Positions 26,980-40,600 of a stretch of DNA of 64,000 nucleotides are shown here, in pieces. How positions within the stretch are numbered: the first letter of the stretch is position 1; the number at the start of each line of letters is the position of its first letter. The stretch comes from Aselliscus stoliczkanus. Its lineage: Eukaryota > Chordata > Mammalia > Chiroptera > Hipposideridae. The DNA is taken from the NCBI GenBank assembly GCA_033961575.1, contig CM066735.1:31019501-31083500 (forward strand). The letters run 5' to 3'. The notes under the pieces were generated by a model, which saw only the letters and a program-made list of their open reading frames with translations, did no database searches and had not been told where the DNA came from. Made by a program: the position numbers and the translations under genes.

Positions 26980-28317
26980 GTCTCTCTCTTTCTCTCTCCT
27001 TCCTCCCCTTCCCCAATCCCTGGGTGAGGGGGTGGGGAGGGGGCTTTGGAGAGGTGGTCAAGTGGAGAACTGACCTCCCTCAGGCAGGAGCAGGTCCTGC
27101 ATTCACACCTCCTCTGGGTGTTTTATCTACTACTTCGTCAGTACTTCTCACTCCTTGAGGCGGATGTCAGGATGGGTATAGGGGGTGTGTATGGGGGTGG
27201 TGAAACTGCAAGACTTTGTGCTGAAAGATTTGGGACTATATTCCTTAGTTACTGTTGCTGCCATGAAGTGTTCTTTGTACCCATGTTTAGTCAATTTCAA
27301 ACAGTTGTCTCATGTAGCCAAATTATTACGTAGTATGCCTGTTATTTTCATTTAAACACTTTTTATTCTGATTTAGATTAAAACTAGATTAAAAATTATC
27401 AAAATCTCTAAAACTTTTGCTTTTTTTAGACTTTGCAGATGATATTTGATCGAGTGAAATTCTCAAGAAAAGGTGCAGAACTGAAGGCTTTGGCCGAAAG
27501 GGGTATTGGATATCATCACCGATCATTGAACGCCAAAGAAAAACAGTTAGTTGAGATTCTTTTTAGGAAAGGTTTTATTAGGGTAGGTAAATTTTTTCAT
27601 TCTAAATCTTGAAGCTGTGTCTATATAAAGCTGAATACCCAAGAAAAGTGGAAAATGACTATTAATACTTTTTTCTCATCTAATTGTCTTTTTTTTTTAT
27701 GACCCTTGATATAACTGCGTATTTCTCCATCTTATTTAATTGAGGGAAGGGTTTGAAATTTATCATTCAGTTTATTTTTTTCATGAAATTAAAATAGCCC
27801 TTAAACAGATACTTTTCCAAATATTTCTATAATCAGTTACCTATGTTGATCTTAGAACAACCCCTTGATTTTCCATTTATAGTACCTAGGGAATTTTGTC
27901 AGTTGTTCATATAATTTTGACTATAGATGTTCTTTCATGGGCTTGGACAACATTTTCGACAGTGTTTTGATCAGATCTTTTCTCAATGTAATAGCTGAAA
28001 TAAGAGCAAGAATGGATTGCTTCCATGGGGCCCACTGCATATCTTGGTAGAGTTTTAGATGTGTCACGCCTAAATGCTCTCTCTCCTATCACTGATAGTG
28101 GACAAGGGAACGATTATCTGAAATAGCTTGCAAACCAAACCCTTGTTATATATTATTTAATATATGTCCATTAGAATATATGGGGATAGTCTAGATAAAT
28201 TCACAGAGAGGGTTTATATAATTTCCTAGTTACTTTAGATCTTGAATAATATTTAAAAATAGACTCTGAATTTTTCAAATTATCCATGTTACATTTTTAT
28301 ATGATGTACATTATATC

Positions 28318-28359
<42 letters not shown>

Positions 28360-31300
28360 TGTGTATAACAGAGAGAGAAGAATGAGGTTGATATTGATTC
28401 TGCTACTCTGGGTAGTATCTTTCAATCTTAATAAATAAATGTTGAGGAAAATCGGACATTATAATTAAAAGGCAAACCTGTAATCTGGAAAAACTGCAAA
28501 TATATCGTGAATAACTTGGCTTAGATTTTCTCTTAACTAATAAGTTATTTGTTTATTTTAAAAGTCAACAACTGGGGACAAAATTTTCTACATGATTATG
28601 CATTGAAAGAAAGAAACACACATAGTTTGATCAGCATATTTTATATCTAAAATAACACCTGTTAAATAGTAGTTGCTAGATCATTCTAGAAAAGGTATTA
28701 TGGAAATAGTGATAACTTTGTTACAAAGAACACATTTTCAAAAAGGTATTCATTCTAGTTATATTCTAAATTTAATGTTCTTTTCCCATTTTTTCTTATT
28801 AAAAACCTTTAGATAAACAGTTAATAAATGGCGTGTTACATTTTAACAGATGTATAGATCTCTGTTACAGATTAATTGGAGAAAATTACCTGGTATACTT
28901 TCCCATTAACATTAATCATGGCATGTATGATAATCAATATAAAGGGAAAGACAGGGCAATTTGAAATACCCAGCATTGTATGAAAAAATAAGCAAAAGTG
29001 GATTATTTAATTATTTAGGAACCTTTAAAGTTTGTCCTAGTCCTTTTCTCATCAGTTATCATGGCAATTCAGGGAAGAAATGAAACTTTATTTTGCTTTT
29101 ATTAGTTAAAAATGTTATTGCCATAGAAATAACCTTTACAAATAAATTATAGTGATGAAGTAGGCACTTGCCCATAAGTGAGTTTGTAAAAGCATTATTA
29201 CCCTATCATAGTGAAATTCTCTTTCTATTTATTTATTAAAAAATATTTACTGAACACCTGTCATGTGCTAGGTACTCTTGTCAGCATGGGGATACAATGC
29301 TGAATGGGACTTGGAGTCTAATGTAGGACAAGTAAACAAACAAATAATACTACTTCAGTTAGTCACTAATGCTGCTACAAGGAATGTTATAGAGTAGGGA
29401 GAGAAATAATGACGATAGGGGTGGTTATTTTGAATATGGTAGTCCATAAAATGTTTTTGACATTTAAGCAGAGAACTGGACAAACCAAATAAACAAATAT
29501 TTGGGAAACAAAATTATGTGCAGAGCAGAGTGACTGGAGTGGCCCTGGACTGGAAATGTGCTTGATGTATTTGTGAGATAGCAAAAATACCAATGTGGTT
29601 AGTATCTCTCGTGTTCCCACTGTGGTTTAGTTGAATTCAAAGTTCAACAACTCTATGACATTCTATAGAAATCCTGTTTCATGAGGTAATTGTTTTATTC
29701 TCTTTCCAGGTGGTGACAGCTACTGGGACACTTGCTTTAGGAATCAATATGCCTTGTAAATCTGTGGTTTTTGCTCAAAACTCAATCTATCTAGATGCTT
29801 TAAGTTACAGACAGGTATTGTGATGTGCATAAATCCTCTATTGTATTATTAAAATTAGACCAAAAATAGTAAAAAAAAAAAATGTGAGTCTTTTGTCTAC
29901 AAACATGCTGCAATTTATGGGGTAGGATACCTTGATATTCATTTGTGCTTGACTTGTTATTTTTAGCTGTGATATAATGAAAAACACTTGAGTTTGGGAT
30001 TATGGGACCGTCACTAACTAGATATGTGACTTTGGGTGAGATACCTAAACTGTCTGATCCTTCTTTCTTATTTCCAGAACAGGAATTATCATTACTACTC
30101 CATAGCATTTGCCAGAATTAAATGAAATGATTTGTAGGAAGATACACATGGAAGGTGCTTCACAAGCACTTACTCGTTCATTTCCTGTGCACATGATTTT
30201 GTGCTGTGGAGTTATTACTAATGCGTCACTCTTCTTTGCTCCGGATACACAGTCTATTACAAATCTCGTTTTATTAGTCTCCTGTGGTGTATTTAATTTT
30301 TGCTTTTTCAATTTCCATTATTATTAGTATTAGTATTAGTATTAGTATTAGTATTAAGCAGTGTTTTTTCCAGGAAACATCAGCTCCAAGTCAGGTAGTT
30401 GTGGAGGGTGCAGCTCAGTGGCCCATGGGGGGATTAAACTGGCAACATTGATGTTATGAGCACTGCTCTCTAACCAACTGAGCTAACAGGTGGCACCTCT
30501 CAGTATCCTTCCCACTACCATTCATCATACATTCTTGACCTTGTATTATTAAAACGATTTTCATGATTTTCTGTTCTTTTTACTATTTCCTGCATGTAGA
30601 GTAGTTTGTTTTCATATGGTTTCCCTGCTCAGGAACATTTAACGAATATTTTTGCTAGTGGCATTAAATTTAGATATATCATCCAACATTCGAGATTTTA
30701 TTAAAGTGCCCTGCTCCCTACCTCTGTAAACATTTACTTCTTATTCCCCTAGCCCTTGTTCCTATGGAATATAACATCCTTATTTCTCACCACTTTACCA
30801 ACACCTGTCCTTTTGTTTCTCCTCCTGCTTCTATGCTGTATATGAACTATCCTCCCATATCAACTTTGGGTATCTCATATTTAGGGCTCTGAAGCCAGAG
30901 TGTTATGATGTTTCAGATACTGAACTTAGGAGTCAAAATGTCAGGGTTTGAATCCTGGATTCCCAAACAACTTCCTGGTTGTTCAACCATGCACAAGTTT
31001 CTTATATTCCCCATTTTCCCGCTTCTACATTGTAAAATGGGGATAATGATTAGATTTACCTCATATTGTTGTTTTGAGGTCTGTAAATATATATAAAAAA
31101 AACTTTTAAAGCAGTTAACACTTTCTATCCTGCTGCACTGCTATAAACTTTGCACAATGAGAAGTCACCAGACCTTTCTATGCCTCATTCTTCCCATTTG
31201 CAAAGGGGGGCAATGATACAAAAAAACCCCAAGCAAACAAACAAAGAACTTTATAATGTCGTTTTAATAGTTAAATATGTTCATATGTATAAAATTTTTC

Positions 31301-31653
31301 AGAGTGTTTGACACATGGTAGAAGCCATTTAGTTTTTAGCTACTGTGATTATTACCTTCCATGACTTTCTTACTGGGTTTAAGCCAGCCCTATGCCATTT
31401 CTAACTTTCTTATTTGAGGGCAGAACTATTTGTTTTAATGTTTTATTAGGATTGGTAAAGTAAAAGTCATTATTGTAATAACAAAGATAAAAACTGCAAA
31501 GAAAGCTATTACAAAGACATAAAGACAAATCTATGAAAATCATCAACAGTAAAATAATCCCATCTTTTGCACCTTTTATTGCAAGAATAAGCAAACTATG
31601 GTCCATGGAACAAATTTGGCCCACCACCTGTTTTTGTAAATAAAGTTTTATTG

Positions 31654-31693
<40 letters not shown>

Positions 31694-34600
31694 ACTTAGC
31701 ACATTCTAAGTATTTAATAACTAAGAACTAATATAACTTGTATAAAGAGTTTGTTCTTAACTTGCTTTTTACAAATATTGTTTCTGAATTTTATCTTACT
31801 CATATATTTCCTCAATTTGTGCACAAATTGTCTGGTAATTTGTAACTTAACACACTTGTGTGTGAGAGAAAGGATGAGGGAGGAAAAGGTGGGAAGGGAA
31901 AGAATTCATATAATAATTCAGCTGTAAGTGAACTTGAAATCAGGCTAAGGTCTGTTCTTGTTCTTTTTTAATTTTTTTATATATTATACAAATATCTAGC
32001 ACATTTTTGGGGCACAAAAGAAGTAGCTAATAATGATAAATATCTCATTTTCAGCTCTGTCTCAGCCATGGTAAATTTCCGAAGTGCTACTTAGTTGGAT
32101 TTTAGTTTCAGTTATTTAATGGTTGGACATATGCACAGTTTACTTGTTTCAACCCAAGGTAAAGACTCAGTTCTAAATGTGATAGAGAAAGTATTCAGTT
32201 AGATTTTATGCTGTGCTTCTATTCTGTTTCCAGATGTCTGGGCGTGCTGGAAGGCGAGGGCAAGACCTGCTGGGAGATGTATATTTCTTTAACATTCCAT
32301 TGCCCAAAATAGAAAAACTCATAAAATCCAACGTTCCTGAGCTGAGAGGACAATTCCCCTTCAGCATAACCCTGGTCCTGCGACTCATGCTACTGGCTTC
32401 GAGGGGTGATGACCTAGAGGATGCCAAGGCCAAGGTACTGTGCTTGACCTTTTCTAAGGTTAAGTGGTCATTACTAGCCTGGCTGGGTTCAGTTCTGCTG
32501 TTCTTTTAGAAGCCTGAGCAATAACATTCAATTTCATCCGTCCTTAATGTTTTGTAATATCTTAACATAGTAGAGGACTGGGGGTGGGTGGAGGGGGAGA
32601 ACAATAATTAATATTGTTTGTCTCCTTTATCAGTCAGAGTTTGTGGCTGGATGGGTCTTTGCATTATCCAAGATCATCATTCCCCTGAGTGAAAGGCGTT
32701 GTCCTAGAGTAGTAAAAAGTGCTGGCTATGGATTTAAAAAGATCTGGGTTAGTTTCCTGTTTCCAGCATTAGGAACAGAAATACTGTTTTTATGATTTTG
32801 TCATTGAAGAATTTATTTTTCATAAAAGTAACCCAAGTTCATCAGATAATATTTGGATAATTTAGAAAGTTGAAAGAAGAGAAAAGCACCTGTACCTAGT
32901 TCTACTATCCAAAGACAAACCCGTTATCATTTTGGTATTTTTTTAAAGTCATTTTTCTAGGCAGGATGTGCATTTATTTTTGAAACATTGATACATATTT
33001 ATATTGAATTGGACTTTAAAATATGGTTATAAATTTTCCTGAAGGTATTTTTCTCAGATAAATATTTTACATCCAATCCCACAATGAGAGATTTAAACTT
33101 CACAATTAGTAATTTGATTTTCATCCTAACGAAGATGAATTGTGAAAGGGACCCCCCTTCTCTCTTTTTATATATTGATTAGCATTCCCAGGTAAATCAG
33201 ACACTGTTTGCTGAGGTGAGGATCCTTCCAGGAATCCTATGATGAGTTGACTCTTACGTTGGTTGATGGTCTTCCTGAGCTGGCACACAGCATTTCAGAC
33301 CAAAACTTCCTCCTTTCGAGTTCTTAATTTTTTACTTGTATATAGGAGAGAAGAACACATCTTCTAACAACATTTTAGTTTTTTTCCAAAAAGGTTATCA
33401 GAGTGGTTTGTTTATTTTTTACCTTGGTGTATTTGAGAAGATCCATCTAACCCTTCACATGTAAAAGACGCTTAATTGCGGGCATATAAATTCTTAGAAC
33501 ATTGTCTTTGCTCATCGTATCAAACTAAGATAGCATTTACTATTATAGAGGAGTAGACTATTTTAGAGCCTCCTCTAGAGGAACCATGCTCGTATGCTCA
33601 TTCCTGTTCTCTTGGAATCTGATTTTTTTTTCTGCCTATGTGATTGTATGAATCTTTCTGTTTAATCCTTATATTTCAAAATCTTTTCCCCAGTGTTTTC
33701 TGTTTTGTGTGTCTTCTTTATTTTTATTTTTAAGGTTTAATTATTATATGATGAGAACTTTTAATCTGCATACTTAGATATTTTTTTATTGTGGTAAAAT
33801 ACACATAACATAAAATTTACTATTTAAACATTTAAGTGTACATGATTCAGGAATGTTAAGTATAGTTGAATCGTGCAATGCTCAGGTACTTTGGGAGCTA
33901 AGAGAATATTTCTTAAATTAGATCTTTGATATTTGTTTCTGTTTTACTTTGTTGAGGTTCTTTGTCAGGAAAAGTTTCAATTTTTAAATCGCAAATCCTT
34001 TTTCTGTTCTCCATTGCTATGTTTTCCTTCATTGTGAGAGAATATATGATATTTATCTTCTACATTGCTGATGGCAGCTTGCCAAAGTTTCAGTTCTGCT
34101 TTTTAGTAATATAGATGTGGAATTTTATTCCGCTACTGGACTTTTTTTTTTACTACTGTTTTATATATTATTCTTTCATATCATAATAATGTATTATTTT
34201 TTACAAGTCAATTTATGTTGTCCATTAACCTTATGCTATTGCGCATAACGTTTGACCTCTCATAGAGGTCATAGTTTTTGGAATCCATTGAGGATGCCAA
34301 ATAATGTTCAAGTAATTTGTTTTTCTGTATAAAGAAAATTGTTATAGGTCAGCTTGTTTTTTTTTGTTTTTTTTTTAAAGAATAAAATCCAATGTTCTCC
34401 AGGCACCTTACAGTCCGAGAACATGACTTTGTTTTTCCTGCTTCTAAAATCTTCTCTCAGATAGCCTCACTCCTTTATGTCATTTAATTTTTGCTCTACT
34501 ATTACTCTGATGTTTTCTGTCCTTTGCCACCTATGAACTAAATGTAGAGCAAGAGAGAAAAGAGGTTGTAGAAAAGGGCATTTTTGAGACTTTCAAAAAG

Positions 34601-37600
34601 TATTGCCCCAAAGTAAAGATGGTGGAGAGCACACTCTCTTCCCTCCTTCTTTCCTTCCTTTCCATCATCTTGCCCACCACTCCTTTCCTTCCTTCCACAG
34701 TCCATTGTCCTTTCAATGAGCAGAGGTCCTTCCTATAAACTCGCATGCCTAAAGGCTTAAATTTTGGTCATCTTGGGAAATTTGCCTTTTGTTGGAACCT
34801 CATAGACATTTTAGTGAGCTGTTGAAAGATGTCTGAACTGCTAACCTTAATGCTATTTTACATTAGAAACCAAGCAATATTTGTATTACTTTGATTTTAA
34901 TTAACCTAGTTCTATTATTTTTATAACAATACTTCAGGACATGAAATAATATATCTTATTTTCTTCCAGAAAAACCCAAGAACTAGAAGCTTATAAGCTC
35001 AATTCACATTTATTACCAGATTATTTGGCAATATCTTTCATTTCTGTTGGTTCTCTTTGATATGTTCTGTTTTGTTAAAGGCAAGATCTGCCGTGTAAGA
35101 ACATGGTCAAACAAATAATATGACATCTATTTGAATCTTATATATTGGTGGTATCTGTGTAGCATAATAGATATGAGTAATATCTATCCTAATTTACATT
35201 CTTTCATATGACGGTCAGTCTACTACAGGGAACAGAGGAGAGGCTCCAAAAAACAATCATACTTATGGGTCCTAGAGACAGGAGGCACAGCATGTCATGC
35301 AGTGCTGTGTACTGAAAACATCAGGGTGGTCAGGTGGCTGAAGTCAGGAGCAGGGGGAAACTTTAGGTCACTGCCTTTATTGGAGTTTCCACAGGAAAGA
35401 CAAGATAGGGCAGAGGAAACAGTTTAGAATTTGCTAGATTGAATAATTCCAAAGGGCTTTGGGTTATGAGTGGTCTCCAGTTGCCTCATACCTTCCCCTG
35501 GAGTGATTTCGGGCAGGAGAAATATTGGCTTGGTTTGTGAGAGTTGAGTAAGGAAGTAGTATAAACTGGGATTGGTTGGTTTGCATAGGATAGGTTTGCT
35601 TGCAGGCAAGTTGTTATCTTTCGATATTAGCCAGCCCTGGGAGTGGTTGTCTCTCCCCAGCCAGAAAGGTTTTTTTTAAGATGTCAAAACATCATAATAT
35701 ACAGAAAAAATTTAAAAGTTACAATATACCTAAATTATCATATGCAAATGTGTTTCATATCAGGAACATGGTATGAATTAAAGTATTCTTCTTTAAAGGT
35801 GCTGTCAGTGCTCAAGCATTCATTGCTGTCCTTCAAACAGCCCAGAACCTTGGAGATGTTAAAACTTTACTTCCTGTTTTCTTTGCAATTCCTGGTGAAA
35901 GAGGTATGATTGTACTTTGTCTTTTTGTGAAATAAGATTGGTACTATCTTTGTTTCTTATCATGCTGAACTAATTGTAGTCTTTAGATGGTTATATCCAA
36001 TGATTAACATTACTTATAATTGATGTAATTATCCAAATTGGGCCAGGTAATGATTGTCAATCTCTTGTATTGGCATTAAGTACTATTTTAAACCGGCTGT
36101 TAATAAATTACCTATTAATTAATGTGTATGCTGAGTTGAGTGAAACTAATGAACTATTTTTGTTCTGTAGGGCTATTTAAGTCAAGAAGGTAATCCGATG
36201 GGGTTTGCTGGACTTGTATCTCATTTGCATTATCATGAGCCTTCTAATCTTGTTTTTGTCCATTTTCTTGTGAGAGGCCTCTTCCGTAATCTCTGTCAGC
36301 CAACTCAGAAAGGTAAGCTTGATGTTCTCTGAGTGTAGTCTAAAATTAGCAACAGAAGCTAAGCACTTCAGGAATATTTTTTTTCTACAAAGAGAATACA
36401 AGGTAATATTCAGATAATTTAGAGATACCAAATTAGGAAAATAAACTTTTATATACCTACTAAAATAGATTATATGGGAGACAGCCATATTTTGTGATAC
36501 CTATTTTAAAATGTCAACTTCTTATTAGCTTCAGTGATTCCTTGGCTCCAGGATTCAGAACATATTAAATAATATATAATTTTTAAATAAATGTTTTGTT
36601 TTAATTAAATTTAGTATATGCTCATCATAGAAAAAGGATACAGGGAAGCATTATGTTAAAAATATTTACTATTAATGTTTGTGAATATTTTCTCCTATCC
36701 TTTTATCTTTGAATTTAATTGTATACTGTATTTAAATAGCTGATAGTATATTTATTGCATAGGTGAGAATCTTGTTTTCCCCCAAATATGTTTTTGCCAA
36801 TATCATGTAAATTTCTTATGAATTCCATTTGCAATGCCCATGTAATACTCTATTTAACACAGTTTTAAATTTTTTTTATAGTTAAATAGATTTATTTATT
36901 TATTTATTTATTTATTTATTAGTTACAACTACAATAACTAGGTCTCTTAAACAGTGTTCCTGAAAGAAATGTCCCCACTTTGTGCTTAAATTTTTTAGAG
37001 TTCCGAATACTTCTTTTTTTTTAAAGATTTTTTTATTGGGGAATTGACGGAGGGGAACAGCGTTGGGGAATCGGGGAAGGGGAACAGACAAGTTGCTGCC
37101 TTTTTGTTCTTCAGTCTAGTTGTGGAGGATGTTGCTTCACTGTTGGTATCGTCATTGCGCTCTTCCCGGATGAGGCAGATCGGTCGCTGGCCTCTGGATG
37201 TCGCTCACCGCGGCTATTGGCAGCTCACGCTTGGCTGCCAGCCGCTCACGCTGGCTGCGGGCCACTCACTGTAGCCTATGGCAGCCCACTGCAGCAGGGG
37301 CTGCAGCTACGCCATTGCCGGTGACTCACAGCAGCCCAGCTCCAGGTGGAACTGTTGTTCACCATCTTAGCTGTAGAGGGCAGTGTCACTGGCCCTCATG
37401 TGGGATCCGAACCGGGGCCGCTGGCATCCCAAAACCAGCGCTTAAGCAATGCGCCACTCGGCCGGCCCCCGAATACTTCTCGAAATGTGCCTTTTACAAC
37501 ATTATCTTCTATCATTAACTGATAGAAATACTCAATTTTGCACAATAGTTCTAGTCACTGTGCTCTGAATATTCATTGCTCTGTGAAACAAGGTTACTTG

Positions 37601-40600
37601 GGAAATTCTGTCCACCCCAAAAGCTCTGAAAGGGGAGAAATAATTTCAGGCAATAGGATGTATAGTTTGTGTTTATTGCTGTGTGTTTATGTGGAGAGGG
37701 GAGTGTATGCAGTTATAAACATGGAGATAGAAAATTTGACAACTTTATGAACCAGATAATATGGCTATCACTGTTTTTTAATTGAGGAAACTGAGGCACA
37801 GAGACATTAAATAAATTGGCATGGTCACAAAATTTTATTAAGTGTGAGAGCAAAGATTCAAATATAAGTAGTCTGACTCTAGAGCCCAAGTTTTGAAATG
37901 TAGCACCTTTTAAACCACTCTAGTAGAGTCCTCATGTGTTGTGATGGATGAAGAACAAGTGAAGTTGACCCTGTCTTAACCTGAGTGACAAGGAGGGTAA
38001 GGAAGGGAGATCAAACTGGGAGGTTGTTTGTGGGCTGAATTTTGGAGAAAGCCTTAAATGCTAGGCAAAGGAGGTTGGATTTTGTTTATGAGACATTGAG
38101 ATGCAGTCAGAGATATTTGAGTAGGCAAGAGATGTGACCATAAAATACTTTAGTAAAATTAATCATAGACAGAAGTGAGGAGAATCCAGGTATGGATATA
38201 AGACAATTTGTGTTTGGTACAAGTAGGATCTGAACTAAAGTGGGAGCAGTAAGAATGAGAAAGAAGGCTCAGGTATAAAACTGCCACAGATAATAGTCAT
38301 TCTTTATTTGCTATATTTGTCGAAAAGTTTCCATTTCCTTGAAATGCAATGCAATGTAGCATTCAATTTAAGTATTAAAAATTGGATTAACATAGGGCCG
38401 GCCAAGTGGCGCGGTGGTTAAGTGCTGGCTTGGGAAGCCAGTGGCCCTGGTTCGGTCCCACATATGAGGGCCAGTGACACTGCCCTCAAAAAGAAAAAAA
38501 AAAGAAATTTATTAATTAAAAATTGAATTAACATACTGTTTTACATTTATAACAAGACACTTTGTTTTGTGTAGGCTCAAAATGTTTTTCTCAAGATGTT
38601 ATGGAAAAGCTAGTGTTAGTATTGGCAAATCTGTTTGGAAGAAGATATCTTCCAGCAAAGTTCACAGATGCTACTATCAAGTTTAATCAATCAAAGGTAA
38701 AATTTATGATTCTGATAACATTAAATATTTAAGATAAATAAATTTTAACATAAATGATTTAGCAACAGTAGAATTTTATTAATCTAGGATTCATTTGTTT
38801 TATATAATAATAATTTGTTCTTTCTGTAACTATTTTTATATTTAATCTGTAATTCATAAGTCCCCCCTAGAAATCTATGAAAAGATTAAATGCCTTGAGG
38901 AAAAACATAAGATAAAAAGTTATGCTCATGTTTTCTATTTGATTGTATCAAATTGTAGCATTTGGTGGTTAAAGAAAAAATTGTAGATAACTATACATTA
39001 AATGAACTAATAGCTCCTATCACTGAGTTTAGTCTCTTAGGATCTTTTAACCTTGAGGTAGATCTATGAACAGGAACTATTGTGAATGATACATCTTTAC
39101 TGAAAAAAATATTAGAATAGTCATCTAAGAAATCATCCCTTGACTCACATAGATTAAAAGCAGGAAAACTGTTTTACAATTTTATTTGCAACATTTTCTT
39201 TGATCGTGACTTCCTATCGTTAAATCAATGTCAAATACTATTATTAATGTAATCCACTAGAATCTGAAAAAGTGAGGTAGGCTGGTTATTCCAAATAGCC
39301 TTTGTAAAAGTGGACAAGGAACAAAAAGGGAAGAGTTAATCCTTATTGTCTAACCCCACAAAGTCAAATTACAAATCTTACCCTTCAAAGAATGTTCTCT
39401 AGCTCGACCAGTAGACACAACGTTAGTCATTGACTTATCATCTTCATGTTTTTAAATCACATGTACATTCTTGAACTCACATGTACATTAACTTTTTACC
39501 AAAATAAATTTGTATTTAGCTTATAAAAAAAAGTCAGTATCTATGTTCTTACAAAGAAGATCATCATAAAAAATACAATAAAAGGTTATGAGTAGAGGCC
39601 TCTTGTGCCTCTCTCTTCCTCCATCCTTCACTCCCTCCCTCTCTTTTTCTTAAAGATTATTAGAAATTTGTGCATTTTCAGGTAGGATATTTTAGGTGGC
39701 CATCACTGCTATTGCAACAGAGAGCTGTGGAAGTAATGAGGATTAGATTGGCTAAAATGTAAAATGGTAAGAACTTATCTAAGGTGTGATATGAATCTCC
39801 AACCATGGTTTTTCTCCCAAAGAATTGATCTATTCTGGACATGGGTTGAAAACTGTACTGAGCATATGCAGAGAACCTCTCCAATGAGATAGACCAAAAC
39901 AAAACAAAATACACAAAACCAGATATAGACTGAGACTTATCAAAACCAGAAAACAGGACCGACCCACTTCAATCTATACTTGGACTGAGGTGATCACGTC
40001 TTCACTCATTTGGCTAAACACAAAAATGGGGGAACTCATTGGTATGAAAAATACTAACCATTTAATAATAAAATAATCATTTAAAGCCTAAGCCTATCTA
40101 TCAGGTCCTTTTATAAACATTTGCTGGTACAAAAAAAACAAAAACAAAAACACCTCTGCCCCCAAACTAAAAAAAAGTGAGTAAGCAAGAATATATGATC
40201 AATTTAACAGGAAGCAAAACAGACAGGAGCAGTTACACAGGTGATCCAGATATTGGAGTTAAGATACTAGGACTTTAAATGTGACTAACGTGTTCAAGAA
40301 AATAGGGGAAAGGAGAGACAAAAGTGATGAAAGAATGGATAGTTTCACTGGATAATTAACATTCCAGAATTGAAAAATATAATATCTAATCAGAATATAG
40401 TATATACCAGAAGGCAGAATCAGTGAATTGACAGACAGCTCAATAGAAAGTGTCCAAACAGGGAGAAAAAAGTGAAAATAGAAGGAGATAGCATAAGAGA
40501 TATGTGGATTTAATGTTTAATGTTATGTAGGAGGAATCCCAGAAGATGAGGGAGAAAATGGCAGAAAAGTATTCAGAACTAATAGCTGGGAATTTACTGA

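Larger units (their letters stand above)
26104..27429. other. Intron with large microsatellites
   Basis: This intron holds (CA)n 26590-26637, (TA)n 26640-26696 and a (TC)n tract at 26922-26996, then a G-rich part (27020-27050). No gene is recognised. The sequence between the donor at 25989 and 26103 is the read-through ORF discussed in findings. Confidence 0.7.
29815..32233. other. Intron, 2.4 kb, with MIRs, a SINE and a DNA-transposon fragment
   Basis: Two old sense MIRs (about 30000-30200 and 30900-31090, with 'tgtaaaatggggataatgat') lie in this intron. The other elements are entered separately. No gene is recognised. Confidence 0.6.

Noticed and set aside
26559..27158. Open frames with long Thr-His, Cys-Val or Ser-Leu runs
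   Set aside because: They are microsatellite translations ((CA)n, (TA)n, (TC)n), not genes.
37044..37518. Open frames of 76-106 codons on the + strand
   Set aside because: They run through an antisense tRNA-derived SINE; GC content explains the openness.
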